Assembly: GCF_947623445.1 (NCBI RefSeq)
Contig: NC_135245.1
Span: 1,929,501-1,993,500 of the forward strand
Origin: Clavelina lepadiformis
Lineage: Eukaryota; Chordata; Ascidiacea; Aplousobranchia; Clavelinidae
DNA length: 64,000 nt
Direction: 5' to 3'
The position numbers were made by a program, and so were the translations under genes. The notes beneath the pieces are model-generated. The model made no database searches, had not been told where the DNA came from, and saw only the letters and a program-made list of their open reading frames with translations. Position 1 is the first letter of the stretch, and every line of letters begins with the position of its first letter. Shown here one piece after another: positions 26,101 through 35,945 of this stretch.

Positions 26101-29100
26101 ACTTAAAAAAGATCTAGATTTGATGTAATAATAAGGAAAAATTATGACATTTTTTATAACCGAGTAATATCAGATTTTCTGCGTTTTAGATGGATTCCCC
26201 TTCCCGCTACCAAGTAAGTTTGCTACGTCATTTTAAGTAATAAAACACGCGAAATGTTATTATGTTCTAATATAAACCAAAGCGCAAAGTTGTTTTGGTG
26301 GTGACTGGTCAAATCCAGTTGAAACATGTTGGCAGCTAGAACCAATGAAAATACGAAATGATTCAGACAAGCAGCAACATCGACTTGTGCTTTGCTGCCT
26401 CGGATTGCTTTTTATAGCGCGGTTGCGTACTTCAGTTGAAATCGTGCGTTTCTATCTACACATGAGTCGGACTCGTTGGTGCCGGCTCGACACTGTACAA
26501 GCTTAAAAAATTCAAGGCATTGTCGTTTTTCGCAGGAAACTGCCCGAGCGAAGATCAGATCGCTATTTTTGACATAATTAGAAACGATGCCATTGACGTC
26601 TACTCTCGAACGCCAAGTGTAAGTGGCACGCTTGTTTATAGGATGTTTATGTTGATATTTTTTGCAGCAATTATATCAAACCAGTATATAAGCAATGTGA
26701 AAAAAAGACGAGTTTTCGTTTCTCTTATTACGGTGACCTTTGACCTGTGATCGAATTTTAAATTCTTTTCGTCTCTTCTACGCTCACAGACGACGATTTC
26801 TGACCTGGAAAGAGAGAGTAGCGCCATCACGTGGAAATTCAATCAGCTCGACACGAATCACGTAGGTGTGACGTCATCGTGACGTATTTTCAACGAATGT
26901 TACTTCACTGTCGTATGTTCAAACGTATAATTCCTTGTAAAGCGGAACCGAACCCGAGCTTTGTGCTTGTTTACAGAACGGCCGAATAAATTACAAAGAA
27001 GTTCGCAAGCTTCGGCGAGCAAGGGAGCTGAGACGGTTTAAGCTGAGGGCTTGCTTCTTCGAAATTTGCGATTCCGACGAAAGCAACGACCTGACGCAGA
27101 GGGAATGGGGATCGTGCTTTGCATCGAGTGACTTTTTTGTTTTTTGTTTTTATTTTTTTATATATATAAAATGGGCAGGAAATTCTAAGACCGACCGGGA
27201 TCGTGATAAATTCTATACCCTCGTCCAATAACACTTAAACCAAGCCAACACATCCCCGCTATAGCTACCCGGTATCCAAATCCCGCATATCCCCGCGAAT
27301 TACCAGGAAAATTTAAGCAGTTAACGCTGTATCAGAAAGAAATGAGAAAATCGCTGAACATCGCGTGGGTTTCATGCTCCGAGTAATCCCCAGAATAATC
27401 GGTGTGATCCCGGCCATTGTGACACAACAAACACGTATTAGTCACCTGTTTTAAACGCTTAATCCAGGATATTGGAATTACACATCGGAGGGGAAATTCA
27501 CGCTTGGACCGTTTAAAGCTCTTCTTGTGACTTGTCTTAACCCTCCTATGCGTTTCCGTTTTGGATCCCTTTTTGGACAATTCTCAATTTCTTCGTTGAT
27601 AACATTTACTGCGTAAGCTAGGTTAAAGCTTCAGTTACGCCTTTTTGTAATTGGACGATAAAGTTAGCACCGCTGTTATGTATTGCGAACACAGTACGAT
27701 CTTACTATTATCATCATGTTTTGGACGACTTTATTTACTTTTTTTTGTTTAATTTGCGAAAGAAAAACCGATAAAAACAGCTTAACAGTATAACAACAAC
27801 AACAACAACGACTATAAATAAGCCAGCAGTGAACAAAGAGATAGAAAAAATGGCGTGTTGTAAAATGACGACACCGAGCTAAAAATGTCGAGTTGATGTA
27901 AACCCTTCGTATTCTGTCGCGATTCCTGAGCGTTGCTTTTTTGATGATCGGCTCTAGAATTTTAAACGTGGCTAACCATATACTCAAATAGTTCTACGTA
28001 TATTTTACACCTATCGCGTCTGTAATGCTGCGAGACCCAAGACCACTACAGTTGAGCACGACATAATTCCCCAAAGCGACACAGAATATGCACTTAGAAA
28101 AGGCCGATATGTCATAGTCTCGGTCACAGTCTCGACATTATTTTCATAAAAACGCGTTGTTTGAACTCGGTTACTCCAGGCGCAAATAGCGCTCGGTTCT
28201 ATAATATAGCTTTCGGGATGAGCTCAGCTTGAGATGAGCGCAACTTCGTTTCGATCGTTTCGCGGTACTACGCGTGTTATCTTTCTCGGCATCATTTAAA
28301 TTTAAATCGCTGTCTTTCACTTTAATCCTTTTTTATACATTTGCATCAAATTGTTTAATCTTTATCACCCTTGACATGGTGACAGGTATTCATTGACTTG
28401 CTGCCATCTGGTGGCTTTGTTCTTATTGTGTTTATTTTTTATAATTTAAACTTACTCCATGAGATGTTCGTTTTTAACGCTTTCCGACGATAAATTTCGA
28501 AATTTTCGCAATAACCAAAGCCCCGGTTTTGACAACACTACTGCAGCTCTTATGTTAGACTTTACGGAAAAAGAAATAGCCTCAAAGTTCTAACATACAT
28601 CCCTTAATTCACAGACCGAAGACGAACTTGCAAAGACGAGAGGAAAAAGGCGATGCAGTTACAACAAGCTCAGAGCGGGGTTTACATTCCCGTTTGCGAA
28701 GGTGATTGTTGACTGTAACTTACACGTTTGACCAGGTCATGGAGAGTTTTTCTTAAAAACTAAACTGTGGACTTAAACACAAAATTATATTACAAAGGTG
28801 ACGAAATGCGATACTTCAGCCAAGTTCAATGCCATTCCAGCACCGGGTACTGTTGGTGCGCGACTCGTGACACGGGTCGTCCAATTCCAAGAACGACTGT
28901 TCAGTAAGTGCATTAACATAAGGTTAATTAAAGGTTATTCGTGATACCGTATCTTGTATCTTGTTCTTTTTCGGTCGCTGTTTATTTAGCTTTTTGCGCC
29001 GATTTAAATATTCATTTGTATCTTTCTAGAAACAGGCGCCCGAATTGCCCGATCGCTGCTTCCGAATCAGCAAGGGTTGTGATTCCCGGTTGGTATTTTA

Positions 29101-30176
29101 TTTCTATTAACCTGACCTGTGTAGTCAGCATTAACTTACAGGCTTGTAAAAGGTTTTCGGCCAAAGTCGTCTTCTGACTTTTAGTAACCTTCGAACTTGT
29201 GTTGACCTGTAGTAACCCGAGGTGTTAACTCAATAATGAATTTTCATCGCTTTGTTAACGTTCAGGTTGCCCTAAACCACAAGTTTTCCTCAAATCTCTT
29301 CATAGCGCGATTCGACGCGAAGTGGATCACGAAGACGCTGGCGAGACACGAAGGTATGAGGCTGTTGTTATGTTTGTTGTATTTGTTTGTTGCCTTGTCT
29401 TGTTGTGCCTTGCTGTGTCGTCTTCTTGTCTGCGGCTATGAATCATTTTAAACACGTTTCCGCAACATTTTCGTTGACACGAGTTTACCTCGCGGTTTTT
29501 GCTTGTTATTAAATCGAGTTTAATGGTGACTTTAACACGTTTCCCAATTACTCAGCCTATTGAAGCCCGTCGAATGATAGGCAGCGGTAATGGAACTCCT
29601 ATCTTTCAATGGAGAAAAATTAGTTTGGTCGATGACAGCTGTTAACGCTAGCTATCACTGCTATAGAGGATTCTTACTCAACGTTGTTAATTAAAATTAA
29701 TAACTCTTCAGCACTGACGCAAGTCGAACGCTCACGGAGGGCGAAGTATTGGCACTATTCCGAAGGTTGGATCGGAACCGCGATCATCTAATGAACAAAA
29801 AAGAAGCTAAAGCAATTAGGAAGATTTTTAAGACGCAAGTTTCGCCTAAACGATGTTTGCGGAAGTACGCTCGATATTGCGACAGTGATCGAAACAAGAA
29901 AATCTCACCGACCGAGTTCATACGCTGCCTACACGTACCAGTCGGTAAGCCCAATATATCAAGCTTGTTGCGGATCTTTGATTTTCCCGTCTTTAAAGCA
30001 TTCACCGGACAACACCCGCTTTACTTATTTGATGGGTCGTTAAAGCTTTTCATAAGCTAACGATGAACAGTCTAAGATTGAAGTTTTGGTGTTGATTTTT
30101 CTTGTTTGTTTTCAATGATTCAGAAACCTCGGAACCGACAGTGCCGTCAATCAACACAACTTCGGGTCTTTCGTAA
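17156..30176 (+). CDS. SMOC: Secreted SMOC-like modular calcium-binding protein with three EC modules, 19 exons
   Basis: SMOCs are secreted matrix proteins that modulate BMP signalling and bind heparan sulfate. Exons: 17156-17254, 19631-19793, 19938-20153, 22308-22325, 23043-23134, 23722-23799, 24197-24228, 25735-25853, 26007-26069, 26190-26213, 26536-26618, 26790-26861, 26977-27127, 28615-28701, 28798-28903, 29030-29088, 29266-29353, 29712-29944, 30124-30176; every junction is in phase (611 aa). Modules by residue: signal peptide 1-24; Kazal 43-87 (YCGNDGRTYVSKC); thyroglobulin-1 88-159 (QCHGEYCWCAK); EC1 166-272 (CDTDNDQQISNGEW); Pro/Thr linker 272-301; EC2 302-403 (LDTNHNGRINYKE, CDSDESNDLTQREW); thyroglobulin-1 404-470 (QCHSSTGYCWCAT); EC3 488-594 (LDRNRDHLMNKKE, CDSDRNKKISPTEF). 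The Kazal, both thyroglobulin domains and EC3 align with vertebrate SMOC; EC1 and EC2 replace the SMOC-specific linker. The weakest exon is 24197-24228 (poor donor). Confidence 0.85.
17255..19630 (+). other. First SMOC-like intron (2.4 kb)
   Basis: The intron runs from donor GTGAGA to acceptor TTTCAG and separates the signal-peptide exon from the Kazal exon. Open frames at about 17700-18500 lie on both strands with no recognisable family and overlap one another, so they look like chance ORFs. Large first introns are common sites of regulatory elements, but none can be named here. Confidence 0.6.
17288..17326. repeat. Degenerate TCTA/TGTATC microsatellite
   Basis: Interrupted CTATGTAT/CTATCTATG repeats at the start of the first SMOC-like intron. 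Confidence 0.6.
21707..22034. mobile_element. hAT-type MITE in a SMOC-like intron, 8-bp TSD ATTTAATA
   Basis: A 328-bp element with ends CAGGGCTTCTCAAACTTTTT and AGTTTGAGAAACCTTG. ATTTAATA flanks both sides (21699-21706 and 22035-22042). The CTTCTCAAACT terminus and GTCGCGACCC sub-terminal palindrome are typical of Charlie-like hAT elements. No coding capacity. Confidence 0.88.
27792..27809. repeat. (AAC)6 microsatellite
   Basis: Perfect run of six AAC units in the SMOC-like intron between exons 13 and 14. Confidence 0.85.
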
Positions 30177-32024
30177 CAGTAAGTTGCAAAACAAATTTTT
30201 ATTACAAGGTGCCGGATTCAGATTCAATGAGATCATAATCTACTGGATAGATAGTAAAGTTTTTACTTTGCAGTATAAAAAGTGCGGTCTTTAAGTCCTG
30301 TGGAAACGAATTTTATTTAACTTGTACTCTAATACGGCACTGCTTTCGTTGCAAAGTAAAATGTGGTATGTGTCAGTTAGCGGCGTACAATGCAATTGTG
30401 CTAGTTAGCTATCCATACAAAACCTTACGGTAAGATATAAGATTTCTATATTTTACGTGTCTCGTATACCATTTGTGGTTTGCATTTAGCAACTCTGAAT
30501 ACCAGAATCTTTCACCAAAAAGTTCCTCTCCTGTTTGTCTTCCCTTCAAAAACGAAAACGCTTCCTACCTCAGAGGATTTGAATGCGAACCTGCCGAAAT
30601 GTGGCCTCGCATATTGACGAAGACAGACTTGTGACCTGGCATCTCGAGCTACACTTGGACTGGCGTCGGCCACAGACCTGTAAAATGACTAAGAATGTAA
30701 ATGAAGAGTTGAAGTTTTGTGCGTTATAACCATGTTTGACAGTGTCACTGGGAAAAGCCTCTGCTTGTGAAATGTATATTAAGCGGTGTGGCACTCCGCC
30801 TTAATCTTGTTACCGCATTCTTTCCATGGGCCTCGTGTTTTAATGTTTGCGTCGCAACTTAATAGCGAAGTTGCTTAAAAAGTGATCGGTCAATTTAGAA
30901 ATAATAGTTTGTGTTTCTTTGTTCACGGACAGCTGATGGAAACATTAGTTGGTATCTTTTAGAAATAGTTTAGTTTAGTTTCGCAAAAAACGCCTAAGTG
31001 TGTGATAGAATCCTCGCATAGCCTACCTGGTTGAGTGGTTATGGAGAAGATAACGTTTTTGTCAAATTTATTGCAAAGATATTGTGTAAACTACTGTAAT
31101 GTTGAGAGGGGTCCACGATATCAGTTCGATTAGTTAAATAAAAACATCTCTTTTTTGGGCCTTTAATTAAAATTCGTCGTAAAAATCGTTATCTGGGCAG
31201 CAGTTTTCGTCGTGACCCGCGACTTAATATTTCACGAAACTTTACTTTGCTGAAAAGATACGTCACTGCATCTGTAAGAATTGTCCGTCCATAACGTTTA
31301 GTGGAACTTCTAGATCGTTGGTGAAAGTCAGAATTGTTCTGTAAATTGGAACAAGATTGAGAATTGACCTGTACAGACTTTGAATTACTCTTGAAATCGG
31401 TCTAAAAATAAATTTTAGTTTCACAGACAAACGCAAGACGTTCCGACCTTACAGGCCGATGCAAACGATGCGTCTGAACTGGACCCCACGCTGCTTCATT
31501 TTTGCCAAAACAAAAAGATCAATTTAACTTTTATTTTTCTCAAGTCTCTGTGTTACTTCTCAATTTGTTCTTGCGATTAAAAGAATGTTTTAGTGAAAGT
31601 TTCCTATATCACAAGGCAAGTTAATTAAGTTTAGGATAAGTTTAGGGTCATAACATTATTTTTACATTAAAATTGGCTTATCTGGGTTTAACGGCATTAC
31701 CCAGGCATCAGTACAGCTTGTTGGGCAAACTATAAGGGGAAACGTGGCAGAAAACTCCTGTCAGACTTTGCAATTTCATTATCGACGCCAACTCCACGTT
31801 ACCGGACTATAGCTGCCCAGAATGGCTTGGCTACGGCTTGACCGGCATCCAGGATTTCCACTCAAGCCTTGTACAAAATAAGGGGAATGGCAAACTCCGA
31901 GGTGTGTGAATGTGGCACTGATTACGTAGTATCAACAAGTGGCCTACGCGATGTCATATCTGACTGTTTTATTTAACCGCGTTCTCCATGGAATACCTTG
32001 ACTGGAGCTCATCTTTTTCTAGTT

Positions 32025-32688
32025 CAGTGTTTCCCAACAACGATATAGTGCCAAATTGTCTCCTATGGTGACGTCATATAATCATTCATAACGTCACAAT
32101 TGGGTGACAAATTGGCACCACAACACAACACTATACTACAACAACGGCACAAAAAGTTACCAAGAGATTTCAAACAAAATAAGGGATTAAATTGCAGCTA
32201 ATGTTTTAAGCACACAAAATTTTGTTTTAACACTTTTGTTTGGTTTTAAAAGTCCGGTAGTAGGCTTATTGTTCTTTTTTTACATTGCCGGTAAAGCAGT
32301 AACCAGCTTGTTTGTAAACAATGTAAGAACAATGCAAAAACAAAACAAGCAAGCAAGTAGGCTGTAGTTGCCGGTGTCGTGCCAAATTTGTTCCGGGCAT
32401 TAAGACGTAGAGGTTTGGCATGACTCGGCATAATTTTTCTTCTTGAAAACCCAGGATATTACCCTCGGGTTTAGAAAAAAATTGCAAGGTTACAAACCTA
32501 ACTTATAAACAAGAAAAGAATACATACAAACTCATCAGGAATACAAGGTTTTTGATCGAAAAACTTGTGCTAAGTCATTTTTACATCACAATGCCTGGAA
32601 CAAATTTGGCACGACACCGGTTTATGGTGCCGCGGTTTATTTTACTAAAAACGAGTCGCCGCGAATCAGAAAAGATTGGAAACCACTG
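32025..32688. mobile_element. Probable decayed hAT-type nonautonomous element
   Basis: Starts CAGTGTTTCCCAAC and ends GATTGGAAACCACTG, which are imperfect complements of the hAT CAGTGxTTCCCAA type. Several GTGCCAAATTTG-like words occur in both orientations inside. The expected 8-bp flanking duplication is not visible (TTCTAGTT against CGCCAATT), so the ends may belong to two nested elements. Confidence 0.4.
32371..32620. repeat. 31-bp inverted repeat with about 190-bp loop
   Basis: Bases 32371-32401 and 32590-32620 are reverse complements at 30 of 31 positions; the core is GTGTCGTGCCAAATTTGTTC. They lie inside the hAT-like region and could fold into a strong hairpin. Confidence 0.75.
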
Positions 32689-33333
32689 CGCCAATTTGTG
32701 CTTGTGCATTATTTGCTCTGTGTGCGTTATATTATGATGTAATGTACATGAAACTAGCATAAAATATCTGGCAGACAATGTCAAGCTGGCAGAAACTTTC
32801 TGGCAGAATTAAGTGAGCTGGCATTTTTTATTAGATAACTGTAAGGTTTAATGTTTTAGGTTATGGTTCCGCAAATCTAGAATTTTTTGACTATCGCATG
32901 ACGTGAGGACACTTGTTAAGTGTCAAACACGGCTTGTTTGCCGCTGTGTAAAAATCGTATAATACGCAACACAGCTCGCAGACGACTTTTAACGTATAGG
33001 GACAGGATGTTAGTTGTCAGAAATACTGTAGTCATTAAAATAATATATTTTATGTAAATCTTGTTATAGCCTATATAGGCTATGTGATACATTTGAAAGG
33101 TAACCTTATTTATTAAAAAAGTTGGTTAACTTGATTCTGCCAGCTTGATTTTTATCATTATATATTTTTATATATAGGCTGCTCTAGTGCAAATAAAAAG
33201 CCAATAATGACCACCGGTGCGTAATTATAATTTTGTGAGTTGCTTTTACTTTATCTCCAAGTTATGCATAACTGTATATGAAAGGTTTGTTTATTTATTA
33301 AGGTATGTTTTTTACAGGACATATTAAGCAACT

Positions 33334-35094
33334 ATGGCATGGTTGAATTTTTTTGATGACTATGACTTGTTCGATGAGTTTGATGTACCCTATTCCTATG
33401 GCGACCGGTATCTATTTCGAGACTATTCTGATGAAGACACGGATTTCTCCGACTGTAGTTACCCTGCTTATGAAGAGAAACTTTACAATCGCTCAAAGAA
33501 GGAAAAGGCAACTGGTGTTTGGCAGTACCTTAACGAAGACAGAAAAACATCTAAAACTTTGTGCGATTTTACTATTATTGTTGCGAGTGAGGAATTTAGG
33601 GTGCATAAATGTGTGTTGGTGCCACATTCTGAATATTTCAAAACCCTTCTCTCATCAGATTTGCATGACAATTGTAAAAATTCAACAAACATTATCGGAA
33701 TACCTGTTGATATCATGAAGATTATTGTTGATGGGCTTTACTCTGACGACGACTTATTAACCTGTGACAATGTTGGTGATGTGCTGGCAGCTGCAGATTT
33801 TCTACAAATTCCACTCATCAAGGCAGAATGCACTGATTTTATTGTTGCCAACAGCAATGAAGACACACTCCTGGCAGACTGGATATTGTTGAACAAATAC
33901 AATGCAATGTCTCAGAGCATTGCGCGAAGAGTCGATTTCAGCATCAATTTGTCTTCTAGCAATAAGATCAACGAGTTAGAATTTCATGACTTTGAATCAT
34001 TTTTGGACTTGAAGGCCGATAACAATGGCATGGATCTGCTTAAATGTATTACCTCCTGGACTGAACACAGGAAAAATGAACGTAAGGAATATTTTCCTAA
34101 GTTGTTTGATCGAATTAAGCTGCAGCAACTTAAGACAAAATACTTGAATGAAGCTGAGAGGAGTAACAAGCTTGTGAAAGAGGACTATCCAGAGATCTTG
34201 GCAAAAATCAGTGAAATAAAACGGAGTCGTTTCACTGAAGATTGTAGCAGCAATCATATCGCTATCACGCTCAAACGAGATGAGTTTGGACACCAATCAG
34301 AATATACAGTCTTTGATGCTACAGAAAAATCATTGTCGCAGACTAAGTCATCTGATACTGATTACCATCCCGTCTATTATCCCGGGAAGGAAAACTCTGT
34401 TGTGATTGCGCAGGGTGACAAACTGTTTGCAATAGGAGGAACTCGTCCACAAATCAGCAGATCTTCGACCGAATTTTGGTGCAATTGCATCCAAACAGCG
34501 TCTGTAACTAAATGGATTCGTTTGCGAGACTTAAGCGTTGGTAGGCGAAAATTTGGGTGCACAATCTTGGAGGGTTGCATTTATGTAGCGGGAGGGCTTG
34601 AGCACAACTCACGCTGGTTGTCCAGCGTCGAAGCTTATGACATTGATGACAAAATGTGGGTTTGGACACCAAGCATGTTGCAGAAACGAGAAGGTTTAAC
34701 ATTGGTCTCCTTCAATGGATGCCTCTACGCCATGGGTGGTACCCCCAACCAGTCACGGGTTCTGCGTTGTGTGGAATGCTATGATGGGGAAATCTGGAGA
34801 AGAATTGCGCCCATGAAGAAAACTCGAACAGATTTTGCTGCAGTAGTTCTTAACAATCACATTTATGCAATTGGTGGGAAAACCAGGGGCGACTCTACCA
34901 CAGCATCGGTGGAGAAGTATGACCCATCAGCTAAAGTGTGGATCTATGTTGCCTCCATGCATAAGCCAAGATCTAATCATACCGCTTGTGTTTCTAACGG
35001 AAACATTTATGTAGTTAATTCAAAAGATCACTCTGATGTAGAAGTTTACGACTCTGTGAAGAATTGTTGGATGCTTCTGCAACTAGACAAGTGA
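33334..35094 (+). CDS. BTB-BACK-Kelch protein (KLHL family), intronless
   Basis: A 586-aa single-exon protein. KLHL proteins are substrate adaptors of Cullin-3 ubiquitin ligases. An acidic, aromatic N-tail (1-50) precedes the BTB domain (about 68-175: CDFTIIVASEEFRVHKCVLV and SEYFKTLLSSDL), a BACK region (about 176-275) and roughly five kelch blades in the C-terminal half (LFAIGGT, IYVAGGL, LYAMGGT, IYAIGGK, then a degenerate IYVVNS). The start ATG lies 16 nt after an acceptor-like TTTTTACAG (33316-33317), so an upstream noncoding exon or trans-splice is possible. It converges with GT31 copy A, 850 bp away. The orthologue among KLHL genes cannot be named. The lack of introns suggests a retrocopy origin or lineage-wide loss. 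Confidence 0.9.
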   Translation: MAWLNFFDDYDLFDEFDVPYSYGDRYLFRDYSDEDTDFSDCSYPAYEEKLYNRSKKEKATGVWQYLNEDRKTSKTLCDFTIIVASEEFRVHKCVLVPHSEYFKTLLSSDLHDNCKNSTNIIGIPVDIMKIIVDGLYSDDDLLTCDNVGDVLAAADFLQIPLIKAECTDFIVANSNEDTLLADWILLNKYNAMSQSIARRVDFSINLSSSNKINELEFHDFESFLDLKADNNGMDLLKCITSWTEHRKNERKEYFPKLFDRIKLQQLKTKYLNEAERSNKLVKEDYPEILAKISEIKRSRFTEDCSSNHIAITLKRDEFGHQSEYTVFDATEKSLSQTKSSDTDYHPVYYPGKENSVVIAQGDKLFAIGGTRPQISRSSTEFWCNCIQTASVTKWIRLRDLSVGRRKFGCTILEGCIYVAGGLEHNSRWLSSVEAYDIDDKMWVWTPSMLQKREGLTLVSFNGCLYAMGGTPNQSRVLRCVECYDGEIWRRIAPMKKTRTDFAAVVLNNHIYAIGGKTRGDSTTASVEKYDPSAKVWIYVASMHKPRSNHTACVSNGNIYVVNSKDHSDVEVYDSVKNCWMLLQLDK

Positions 35095-35552
35095 TGGTGA
35101 TTTTTTTCTCACTAACTGGTATTAAATGTCCAGTTTTTAATTTTTGTTTTTTGACTCGAGCTCTTAAGTTTGAGTCTGTTAACATTTCCAAAATAATTTT
35201 CATTGCATCTTAATTTTATGATATCTCTTCGATAGACATCTTTTATACTGCCACTAGTCATTTATTTGGTTTTAGTTACTTCTATGATCTTGAATTTAGA
35301 TTCACGCAATTCTTTCTTAGTCAACTTGTGATGCAGTTATAAAGTTACGCTTGTAAATATCTTGTTTGACATGGCATTTTTTCTATGTGGTGCACCTTCT
35401 TTTTCCATTTTCGTGATGTAGCATTTGTCAAAGAACGCACTGTAAACACAGTCCCTTTCAAAAGTTGTTCTAATATTATTGAATACAAACTGGTGAATTT
35501 TTAGTCTGCTAAGCAATGTAAGCACTTCATACACAGCTGCTATCAGTTCCCT

Positions 35553-35558
35553 AATAAA
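35553..35558 (+). terminator. Poly(A) signal AATAAA of the kelch gene
   Basis: First AATAAA after the kelch stop, about 460 nt downstream; a second lies at 35720. The same signal recurs at 50600-50605 after kelch copy 2. Confidence 0.5.
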
Positions 35559-35945
35559 ATGTTTGAAGAAGTACTAGCAGAAGTGTTCATAGATCATACT
35601 AACAAAATCATGCTACGTAATCCTGAGCACAGAGAAACGGTCATTCCATGCAAGTACCAGCTCGACGCAGCTTATCAAACCGATAGTTAAAGAAGCAAAC
35701 CACCGTAACTTGAAACAACAATAAAAGAATTCCCGAAAACTAGTGTTTACAATTAGGCTGTGGTTTTTCATTTGTGATCTCTTGTACAACGAATTGGAGA
35801 TAACATTCGTGACGTGGTATGACTTATCATTTTTAGCCTAAAGCCCTAAACCGTACATATAAAATATAAGAATAAGTGAAGCCATATAACAACAGAGCTA
35901 AAAAAAATCAGTTTGTTACAATACGGATTATTAGACCATGTAATC

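Larger units (their letters stand above)
30177..33333. other. Spacer between the SMOC-like and kelch genes
   Basis: Contains the SMOC-like 3' UTR, of unknown end (the first clear AATAAA is about 960 nt past the stop at 31137), and no supportable gene. The right half carries hAT-like end motifs, a 31-bp inverted repeat and a 13-bp inverted repeat (TCAAGCTGGCAGA near 32777 against its complement near 33133). Confidence 0.55.

Noticed and set aside
32777-33146. 13-bp inverted repeat TCAAGCTGGCAGA as element ends
   Set aside because: No flanking duplication, and additional GGCAGA copies nearby make chance or simple local duplication as likely.
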